From: Diaporthe sp. PMI_573
Lineage: Eukaryota; Ascomycota; Sordariomycetes; Diaporthales; Diaporthaceae
Direction: 5' to 3'
Assembly (NCBI GenBank): GCA_021399435.1
Contig: JAJTUP010000120.1
Coordinates: forward strand, 1-64,000
Length of the DNA: 64,000 nt
The notes under the pieces are model-generated. The model made no database searches. It was given only the letters and a program-made list of their open reading frames with translations, and was not told the DNA's origin. Positions 55,894 to 64,000 of this stretch are shown one piece after another (within the stretch, counting starts at the first letter, position 1; each line of letters begins with the position of its first letter). The position numbers were made by a program, and so were the translations under genes.

Positions 55894-56497
55894 AGTCTGT
55901 TCCATTTGTTCCCACTCCTGATACCCGAGCTTAGACGCCAGATCTGGGAGCACGCATTGCTCCGTCCACCTACTATGGTTCGTAGGTGGAACAATAGGAA
56001 GTTCAGCTTTGCGCTCCGGAGATCGGTTCCACCAGCCCTCCATGTATGCAGAGAGACCAGACTCTGGTTCATCCAACGATCAAAGGAACAAATACAAAGC
56101 ATCCACAAGTTTGGTCTCGTCCAGCAGCGTGAGGGAGAAGAAGGGTATGTCTATATCAATTAGGAGAGGGATATAGTATATATACATCGAGAGTGTGAGC
56201 GTTCTGGTTTCAACGCGTGTTCATCATGCTAACAGAGAAGTAGACCTTATCCCAGAGTTTCAATTTTCTCAGCTAAAGCAGCTACAACACCTCAGGATGA
56301 GCTGGGGCTTGCGTCCATGCTGGCTAAATGACTTACTCCACCGTGGAGTGAACCTAATAAGGAGGTTTCCAAGTCTCAAGAGCATTACGCTAGAGGTTAG
56401 GCACCTCTGTTCAACAGCCGACGATCCTTCCGTTGGGCTTCTTCTACGTGAGCTACGGGCCATTTTGAGGATGATCCTAGCCGAGTTTGAGCTGTAG
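55894..56497 (+). pseudogene. 2EXR-domain protein, broken
   Basis: Plus frame 1 reads FHLFPLLIPELRRQIWEHAL, then ALHVCRETRLWF and GYVYIN to a stop at 56161; the same frame goes on ERDIVYIHRECERSGFNA. A shift near 56225 moves to another frame: LIPEFQFSQLKQLQHLRMSW, then CWLNDLLHRGVNLIRRFPSL, ending at 56497. The FPxLPxELRxxIW opening is the 2EXR signature, a short F-box-like motif found in large fungal families of unknown function. A stop plus at least one frameshift makes it a pseudogene. Its start abuts the adenosine deaminase fragment on the other strand. Confidence 0.68.
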
Positions 56498-58072
56498 AAA
56501 CAGCGGGATCTATCCTGGCAGACACTACAGCTTCGGGTTCTTCTAGTTACACAATCCACATTGTCTCAAAGTTGAGACGCTATTATGAGGCCTTTCTAAA
56601 CAAATAAATAAATGTAACGCATAAACTACTCAGCTCGCCAAAGAACAAGCACTGGGCCAACTACTTAGCTTGAAGAACATCTCGTCTAAAGGCAACTTAG
56701 TCGATATCTCATTGTGCCCGGCCCCGCCGTACACATACATGCATTTCGATTCCTCCCCAGTCCGGGCGCTGCACCCAGCGTCGTATATAGCATAGATGCT
56801 GTAGAAGTCTTAAATGAGGAATAGCTTATAATTGTAGAATACTGGATTGTAGAATCTGTCGGGGTAAGGGACTTAAATGTCTCGGATTCAGTATTTAAAG
56901 TAAATCGAGTTTGCGCTACACATCCTAAAGCAGAGATATTGCTCTCGCAGGCATTATTGTTGCTACGAATCATTAGCTGCCATTCCTCCAGTTCCCTACT
57001 TGCTGATTACCTAGCTGTAAGGGTATCCCCTGTTGTCAATACTATAGCAGGGCATGTAACACAAGTAGTTGCAGCTACGGTACAAAAAAGAAAGGACAAG
57101 AGTAAGTTCGACATTGTCATTTAGGATATTGGCAAAGATCCGTTCCTCCCATTATCGTTGGCAGTCTCGGAATGTTTCAGAATGCAGTATTGGTTGGTAT
57201 GAGACGAAGTCCCATGCGAAGAAATTTACCATTGCACCTTACAGTTCGTAGAGGGAAAAACGGTGTTAATTTTCACATAGCCTTTATTGTAGCCAAACCC
57301 CAAATTTGTATTGCTTGTGTTAAATAGTGTCCTGAAAATATAAGTTATTCTTACTAGTTTGTAAGTACAGCGCGTTGCTTTTACACTAGTATAGCGACTA
57401 TTTTCTCAATAGCTTGTCTGTACGAATTATGAGACACCTAAACATTTGTCTTATGAAAGAAAGGATAATAGACTGTTTCCAATGAGCGATTACTTTGTTG
57501 TACACTAATCCCACGATCTTATTTCCACTGAAAACCCATACACTAAGCCAGTAATACAGGACCTGCATTTCCTAAACTTTAAAAATATAACACGAGAAAA
57601 CTCAGATCGGAAATCACTGTTTACTCGACTCCACCATCCATTTCAGTAGGCAAAGTAATTGTCTGACGGATTAGCTATTCATTTATTACAGCCATTCAGA
57701 GGAATTAATCTTAGTATACATACTATAAAAGACGTCGTCATATATGTTGTCATTAGTAACAGCCAATGCTCATAATCTTGGCCGGCAAGAGATTCAAACA
57801 ATTTTATCCTCATTATAGCAGTCGGTCTGTGAAATATTTTCCCCTTGCAAAATGTAATAATATGTGGGAAAGTATTTTCTTTGATCTGGCTATCGTTCTA
57901 TAGATACTAGAGTTCTGAAATCCAACGTATTTAAGAAGTACTTTGGAACAAGACTTATAATAATTTCATAATACAAACTAGAGATTTTCGTATTTATATA
58001 AAGTACCTGTCTAAAAAATAGCTCCTAAAAAAAGATTAACATTCGGAGAGTAAGTACTGTACTATACTGAGA
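56498..58072. other. AT-rich region, no gene recognised
   Basis: Only short frames without family resemblance on either strand. Likely eroded noncoding or old element DNA. Confidence 0.45.
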
Positions 58073-58290
58073 TATCTAGTATAGTAAAATGCATGATACA
58101 TCTGTGTGGTAGCGAGTTAAAAAATCCTAGTAGGATCTCCTTTGCAAGTAACGGGTTGACAAGGCTGTTGACGTAAATCTGAAGCTTAAAGATACCGGTA
58201 AGCGCGAACGAAAGTAATGTTTTACCTGTTCCAGGTGGGCCGTGGAAGAGATATCCACGCCAGAAAGGGATTCTGCTCTCGGAATACTAC
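58073..58290 (-). pseudogene. BCS1-like AAA ATPase fragment
   Basis: The minus strand reads SRIPFWRGYLFHGPPGTGKT then LSFALTGIFKLQIYVNSLV and LGFFNSLPHRCIM. The Walker A (GPPGTGKT) is complete, and the context RGYLFHGPPGTGKT with SFALxGxF is typical of fungal BCS1-type AAA proteins. Walker B and the BCS1 N-terminal domain are missing. About 70 residues survive. Nonfunctional. Confidence 0.75.
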
Positions 58291-59127
58291 TTCGTTGTAA
58301 TGCTTGGAAATATAGTCGGTTCTCTTCTCCTTTCGTGCCCTCTTGCGTTCTAGCCTTTTAGCTTCGGCTCAATTGATACACGGTTATCTTAAGTAACTTA
58401 CCTTGGTATTTAAAAGTTCTCTTTAAAGACTATATATTAATTTAAAGTACGAGTAATTTTAGCCGAGTTAAACAAAGATATAGACCAGGAGCTAGATTTC
58501 AGGCCGCCAGACGCGTGTAAAAACAAGGGCAGTCGGCCTGCCACTACGCCTCGAAACCCCACCGGCTAAAATCTGACCGCTGGCATCTTCCTCCACCCTT
58601 AAGGTATCGATCGTACAGTAAAGCGTACTGGTAAGGGTGGATGAGGCGGCGTATATAATCAAAAGTGTCTGTATACCTTCAACTCTTTTTTTTGGGTATC
58701 TACCTTACCTAGATAGATATTCCTAGACACTTTTGTATGATTGGATAACAGTACTTTAAAAACGCGTATATAAAAACAAGGCAGTTTAGTTGCCTATTGG
58801 ATTTTAGAAATCTGGGTTTAGGATTAGCGGTACCAAACTTAGATACGCAATCTCCTTAGGAGACAACAAAGAATGTTTACATATACGGCCCCGACCTCCA
58901 AACTTAAACAGCAAAACTATAAAACCCGGAAATCCAATAGCGCTCTCTAAAAGAAGCCGATTACGGGTTTCGCTATATATAATAGACCCCCCTCTATCTT
59001 TTCTTAATATATATTAGCAGTGCGCAACTAACAAACCTCATACATACTATACTATACTATACTATACTATATATACTGTACTATAGTAAAATAATGTAAA
59101 ATAAACCTACTGTGGGTTTAGTGACCG
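58291..59127. other. AT-rich spacer with hairpin and microsatellite
   Basis: A GC-richer stretch near 58.5-58.65 kb contains an inverted repeat with CCACCCTTA and TAAGGGTGG as outer arms. A CTATA-type microsatellite lies at 59045-59078. No gene recognised. Confidence 0.4.
59045..59078. repeat. (CTATA)n microsatellite
   Basis: Six to seven tandem ACTAT/CTATA units just before the copia element's first recognisable sequence. Confidence 0.75.
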
Positions 59128-59135
59128 TTGAAAGA

Positions 59136-59290
59136 ACCGCACGCCCGGCCCGGCTGTAGCCAATCAAAAGGGCCGGTCTGCTTAGTCAGCAAAAGGGCTG
59201 GCTACTACACCAAGTACTTCGGCGCCCACAATGGCAATAGCTTCCTTCTTCCTTCCGTAGCAAAAATTCAAACCCGTACCCAGATACATA
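59136..59290 (+). repeat. LTR-like segment of copia element
   Basis: Reverse-complement match to 18170-18335 over about 155 bases, including CACGCCCGGCCCGGCTGTAG. Its position before the gag indicates a 5' LTR or leader shared by two members of one family. The match ends before CACGCCC, so the LTR edge is near 59136. Confidence 0.6.
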
Positions 59291-60389
59291 CGATGGTTCC
59301 TTTTACTCGCCCCTATTTGCACGTACAAAGACCCCCTAACCTAAGGCATCAGGGCCGTACCAACACTAATCAGTAATTAACTACCCCGTCAGTCCCTAAC
59401 AGCTAGGTCCGAAGAGGTAGATCCATCGCCAGACCTTTGCCAACCTTGTCAGCCAGCAAGTAGTCAACAGCCGACAAAGCAGACCGCGATATCTACGCTA
59501 CACAATCAAAAAAAAGCAGCCACCACTAACCGGTAACCAGACCAGACAGTCGTCGTTACTAGTACCCTAGAAAATCTAGCCGCTAAAGACCAGAAGTTCC
59601 TTCCTGACAAACCCCTAGATATAGCTAGGCTCTGCATCACAAAAAGTATCACAAAAAGGTAACCGTCGCCCGTACAAGCCCGTTTATACCGCCAACAATC
59701 TTCTACACGAAGAACCGACTGTTTAGTAGTACGTACTATCGCGCCTTCTCTATAATATATCTCTTTCCTTAAGCAAAGAACACTCTTACAACCTTGCCCC
59801 TCGCCCCTTCCCCTTCTTCTACAAAAGGGCTTCTCACCAAACGGTAGCCTTCTTGCCACCTAAACAACGGCCAGCGAGGCAAATGCTAACCTCAAGTACT
59901 TACCCTACCATTTATATACAAACCTCTTACCCGGGCCCCCTTACGCTCCTTTAGCCGCTTAGCACAGCTGCCCGGAACACCCAAAACCATACCCAAAACA
60001 CCAAAACCCTTACCTACCCCTCTTTTATTGCGTTTAGCAGTATATAACCAAGATAACTACTCAAAAGGGCAACTCTACCCATCAGACTATATAGTAATAA
60101 ATACCATTTGCCGATAACTACTACCTGCAGGTAAATAGTTCTTATACTAGTTATAAGCCATAACAATAAGTGTTATAATACCCTCTTTTCTATAGATCCG
60201 AGGCTACCGGGAAGGCTACGGCTATCTTGTCGCTGCTAATAATAATGCCCCTGCCCCGACACTATTACCGCTATTTGGTGGCAGCAGGCAATAGTGTTTC
60301 TCTCTCTTTCTCTCTCTCATCTAGATCTCTTTGCTGCTTGCTATTACGGCAGTATACTGATTCTTATTACTACCACCGCTTGCCTGGTT

Positions 60390-60910
60390 GCTACAGACAA
60401 CGGCGCCCCTGCCTTCCGCCGACACTACCATTGCCACTTGCCTAGTTGCCGCGAACAACAGCGTGCCAACTCTCGTCGCCACTACTTGCGTCAAAGCCAA
60501 CGTCGCCAACTACGGCGGCGGCGGCCCCTCGTTAAAGCCGACGTCACCAACTATAGCAGCGGCGGCCCCTCCGCCTTCTTTACTTTCGGCTCGTTTGCCT
60601 TTGCCTTCTCCTCCTTCTTCTAGTCTCCCGAAAGTAAACAAACAAACCACCTGCTAAAGAAGCGCAAATATTATGGCGGCTAGTCCTCCTCCTCCTTCTT
60701 CTACTGGTCCTTCTACTAGTAGTCCTCTTTCTCCGGTAGGCCCAAATAGCCATCCTTAACTATAACAAGAACTACACCCACAGTAGTTGGTCCCCCTTCT
60801 TCTTCTCGCTCAAAAGACGAGACCTTCCTTAACCATAACAGAAACTATACCCACGGTAGAACTACACCTATAGTGGCTAGTCCTCCCCCTTCTCCTTCGC
60901 CTAACCTACG
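60390..60910. repeat. GC-rich cryptic repeats in copia leader
   Basis: A ~36-base unit (starting GTCGCCAACTACGGCGGCGG) occurs twice in tandem at about 60500-60575. A second loosely repeated unit (AACTATACCCACGGTAG-like) occurs at 60764-60880. Open frames across it are low-complexity and not taken as genes. Confidence 0.5.
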
Positions 60911-61099
60911 AGAAGAACGACCACGAAGACACGAGTCAGATCAGTCAATCAGTATCCTAGATTTAAATTTTTACGGCTAGCCCGAAAAGAATAGGCAATG
61001 GCCGAAACCTCTTTTTTTTTATCCTAGAGTGTGCCTCTAGCAGTAGGCACCAGCATAACTGTAGGATGAAGCCCCTCAGACCTTCTTCAGGCCCACCTA

Positions 61100-62745
61100 C
61101 ATACCCTTCCCCAGCAATATACAGTCCCTACAGGCAGCTAGACCTGTATTGACTTCTCGCTATAGGAAGCACTAAGCGATCCCTTAAGTAGAGACGTAAC
61201 CTAGATAATAACATACCTATTTAAGGCTCTAGACGAGTTACGAGAAATTAACGTTATTAACAACGAACTTTTCTACAAGTATCAGGCCTACTTTAAAAGA
61301 TGGTCTGTAGATAGCTTTAAGGCTGCCGAAAGCTGCTGGCAATTAAAACTACGGTGCTTTCTCCGGGCCCACGGCATCTTCACAGGCAATAGAAGGAATA
61401 CCCGCTTTGCCGAGTAACTATTTGCCCTCCTTAAAGAAAACTATTGCCCTAAGTAGCCAGAAGACAAAGCCTGTAAGATTAAATTCACGCCTAAGTCGAA
61501 AATGGCACGACAATTTCAAAGACTACCTAGAAGAAATATCCAAACACCTATTCCTTCTACCCTAGGCAGTGCCTCTTTTCCTACTACTATCGTTAAGTTA
61601 ATAGAATAACCAACCTAGCTACCCTTAACTATATTAGGCCCGGCAGTTGCCTGGTAAAACGTTACTTTAGGCCCGGCAAGCCGACAGGCATTATATACCC
61701 TAGAGACCCTATATACCCGAAACGACCTTCTTTAGCTCAAGGCTTTATACAACCCCTAGGAGGAATATTTAGCCTAGACGTTAATACCATACCGCCATTA
61801 GCCCCGACTATAAAACAACTATTAGAACCTCCCCCCTCGCTATATACCTAATGTTTAAATAGAGCCAGAATAGATAGCTTGCTTTCTTAAAAGCTAGAAC
61901 CTAGCACAGAAGTAGAATAGTAACCCATATAACCTTTTAAACAATAAAATCAAGGTGTTTTTAAATATCTACTACTTTAATAAGGTCGACCCTGGCTAAT
62001 TTCATACCCTACTTCCTTAGATTCTCACTAGCTATACTAAAAAGTACTATTTTATATATATTAGTATCGATAATAGCTTTACCTAGGCATATACCAAGCT
62101 AAAGACTTATTTTAATACTAATACTAACCGTTAGTAGTACTTTAGTAACTAGACTAGCCTAACCTTCTTTAACATGTATAAAGACCTTGAAAATACTAAG
62201 AAAAACCTACAGAAAGTACTATAAGCCCTACTAGACAAGCTTTAGCTATACCAATAAGTACTTAGCCACGGCTACAAGGGTAATAATACTCTCAAAATAA
62301 CCGTTCTTCATGCCTACAAGGGCGTGCCAGACTTTAAATATATACTATTTACACCCTCGGCCCCATACAAGAAGCTATTTCAAAACCTCTACACCTCTCT
62401 TGATCTAAGTCTAAAACATAAGCAGCCTTTCCAGCGCTTTCTTACTAGTCCCAGCCTATCTACCACTAAAGGCAATAACGAGACTTACTATCTTAATTAC
62501 CGCTACACCAATAATAAGCAGAGCAGTTATAGTGCCCCTAAAAGGGCCACTATATGCCCACCACTACTACAGTAGGGAGCCCCTTAACTACTAGACCTAA
62601 CTAAAAAACATTATTTTATGTGTAGTAAAGAAGGTTGTTAGTCTACCAACCATATAACTAAAAAATGCCAGCGTGCCTATTGTTAGTTCCTAATAGCCTA
62701 CAAGCATGCCTAAAAGGCTACCCATAGTGGCAAAGTTAATACCTT
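61100..62745 (+). pseudogene. Copia gag relic with zinc knuckle
   Basis: Plus-strand reading with stops: LKALDELREINVINNELFYK, then SCWQLKLRCFLRAHGIFTG, a long helical region, GYKGNNTLKITVLHAYKGVP near 62280, and an intact stretch 62324-62575 ending before a Cys-His knuckle CSKEGC-x4-H-x4-C at about 62615-62660. The order and knuckle match gag of fungal Ty1/copia elements. Confidence 0.75.
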
Positions 62746-62746
62746 C

Positions 62747-63232
62747 TTGGCCAGTATAGAGGACGCTAAAGGCACGCCTACTAGCCAAGTAACTACTACC
62801 AAAAAAGACGACAATAGTAGCTACATAGCCCACTACTTTCTAATAGATTCAGCCTTCCTCCATTATCTTAACCCCTTACTAGTAGAGAAACCCAAAGAGA
62901 TCAACAGGACCGTTACCAACATCTTCCTTCTTAAAGACCGATACTTTTACTACAAATTTCAGGGCATTATACCCAATATAGGCATAGCCAAATACTCTAC
63001 AGTAAACTACAACCAGTACTTGGCCCTTCAACAAAAGAACTCGAAAGTCAGCCTAGATTTCTTACATACTGACAAAGCTACTATAAGGTTTAGCAAAGAA
63101 CTATATTTTTCATTAAAAGGCACAACCACTATTACAACGCCACTCAGAGATATCACATTTTATATAATAGATGCCTCGACCCCTTTCCTATTCTCGATTA
63201 CAGATATAGATACCCTTGGTATATTCCTCTAA
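62747..63232 (+). CDS. Copia protease-region open frame, 161 codons
   Basis: An uninterrupted frame that continues the gag text (FLASIEDAKGTPTSQV). The aspartic protease would be at HYFLIDSAFLHYLNPLL, where the catalytic D(S/T)G-type Asp is the D of LIDSA, with SA in place of the usual (S/T)G. Later blocks (LRDITFYIIDASTPFLFSI; DIDTLGIFL) are the flap and end of the domain. It is part of a defective polyprotein, not a separate gene; a stop follows at once. Confidence 0.65.
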   Translation: MASIEDAKGTPTSQVTTTKKDDNSSYIAHYFLIDSAFLHYLNPLLVEKPKEINRTVTNIFLLKDRYFYYKFQGIIPNIGIAKYSTVNYNQYLALQQKNSKVSLDFLHTDKATIRFSKELYFSLKGTTTITTPLRDITFYIIDASTPFLFSITDIDTLGIFL

Positions 63233-63299
63233 AACACTACTAACAAGCTGGTATAATGCTAGCCTAACGGTACCAAGATAGTTATCTTAGTAACAAAAA

Positions 63300-64000
63300 A
63301 ATAAGGCTACTTATAGTTTTCTTCCTTTAGGCACAGTCCTGCTTCTATAGCTACTTTCTTTACCAAAATAGAGCTTTAATAACTATATTGCTAGTTTAGG
63401 CACTCTTTAATTAACTGGCTAAACCGTCTCCTAGCCAACACTAGCTACCTAATAAAAATACTAGCTCTAGAAGCCGTATCTAAGTTTTGCCACTATTGCC
63501 AGCTAAACACCAACGCCTCTAAATAGTTTAAATTTATGCTAAAAGATAACGTCGACTTTAACTATAAACTACTAGTTGACATTATATACCTAAGGAGTTG
63601 CCTAACACTACACGTAGTAGACTCGGGTACTTCTTTTCAAACTACTTACTTTCTCAAATCCCTTTCCGCCAAAGATACATAAGAGGTACTCTGGATAATA
63701 TAAATAGACAGCTATTTAGGACCCCCTAATTAGCTAGTCTACAATGCCGGTACCAACTTTGCCTCTATAGAGCTTAAAAACGAGGCCAGGCTAATAGGTA
63801 TTACCTGTAAACAGGTCCCTATAGAAGCCTATTGGTTGGTAGGTAAAGTAGAGAGGTATTACTGCCTATTATACCGTGCTTTTAAAATCCTCTACACCAA
63901 GCTATCCGGATTATTTATAGACGATACTATTCTTTAGATAGCCGTAAAGGCTATCAACAATACAGCTAGGCCAGACAGGCTAATACCCACACTACTTGTT
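63300..64000 (+). pseudogene. Copia integrase relic (partial)
   Basis: Plus-strand reading from about 63480: FCHYCQLNTNAS (zinc region), DVDFNYKLLVDIIYL, LTLHVVDSGTSFQTTYFLKS, SYLGPPN, LVYNAGTNFAS and VPIEAYWLVGKVERYYCLLY, then AVKAINNTARPDRLIPTLLV at the window edge. This aligns with the same region of the copia relic at 33.1-32.8 kb. Integrase core Asp residues are present at VDSGTSF and mutated (N) at LVYNAG. Stops interrupt the frame. Confidence 0.8.

Larger units (their letters stand above)
59130..64000 (+). mobile_element. Copia element, 5' part, runs off the window
   Basis: Starts near the LTR-like segment at 59136-59290 (also found reversed at 18170-18335). It is followed by a leader (59.3-61.1 kb), a gag with zinc knuckle (61.1-62.7 kb), a protease-like frame (62747-63232) and integrase (from about 63.3 kb to the end). 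Reverse transcriptase and the 3' LTR would lie beyond 64000. Stops in most frames show it is defective; the precise 5' end and target duplication could not be set. Confidence 0.8.

Noticed and set aside
59506..59859. 117-codon minus-strand ORF as a gene
   Set aside because: Lies within the copia leader and has no family resemblance.
60227..60657. Overlapping plus-strand ORFs in the 60 kb region as secreted or repeat proteins
   Set aside because: Low-complexity text over cryptic DNA repeats within the copia leader; frames overlap each other without preference.

Overview
The window looks like a piece of a filamentous ascomycete (Pezizomycotina) genome. Protein genes carry short GT-AG introns of about 60-90 bases. 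The families present are typically fungal: a Zn2Cys6 regulator, a HET-domain protein, 2EXR, BCS1-like and Rsc7-like sequences. Long AT-rich tracts hold transposons in which most differences between copies, and most stop codons, are C-to-T or G-to-A changes, as left by repeat-induced point mutation (RIP). The exact species cannot be told from the sequence.

Layout. (1) 1-11.7 kb is a host island. It has a RidA-family gene (minus), a small unknown gene (plus), a nucleoside hydrolase (minus), a complete nine-exon MFS sugar transporter (plus) that diverges from the hydrolase, and a Zn2Cys6 regulator (plus) that is broken by frameshifts and probably a nonsense mutation. (2) 11.8-41 kb is a nested transposon block: a Fot1/pogo element with intact ends (12.0-13.9 kb); five copies of a ~0.52 kb repeat (R530), two of them joined as a 1.07 kb palindrome; copia relics; a ferric-reductase fragment; a 7,758-base Gypsy element with 473-base LTRs inserted into a pogo-type transposase with duplication AATGC; a possible tRNA-derived SINE; a relic resembling DUF3435 tyrosine recombinases; another copia relic; and a 7,592-base Gypsy element with 187-base LTRs. 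(3) 41-58.5 kb is a gene graveyard: broken or truncated pieces of a Myb-domain protein, an unknown family, a protein kinase, an adenylation domain, an Rsc7-like protein, an ADGF-type adenosine deaminase, a 2EXR protein and a BCS1-like ATPase. Within it sit an intact 753-residue HET-domain gene and a 5'-truncated hAT transposase with its subterminal repeats. (4) 59.1-64 kb is the 5' part of a plus-strand copia element that runs off the window.

How the parts relate. The only group of intact genes that might work together is the nucleoside hydrolase, the divergent sugar transporter and the nearby (now broken) regulator, which would suit uptake and breakdown of a nucleoside or sugar; this is inference from position. 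The most notable possibility in the transposon block is that the DUF3435-like relic, ferric-reductase fragment and HET gene are remains of a Starship-type giant element, but the evidence for that is weak. I found no system I could call both new and functional; the strongest direct observations are the nested insertions with exact target-site duplications and the R530 repeat family.
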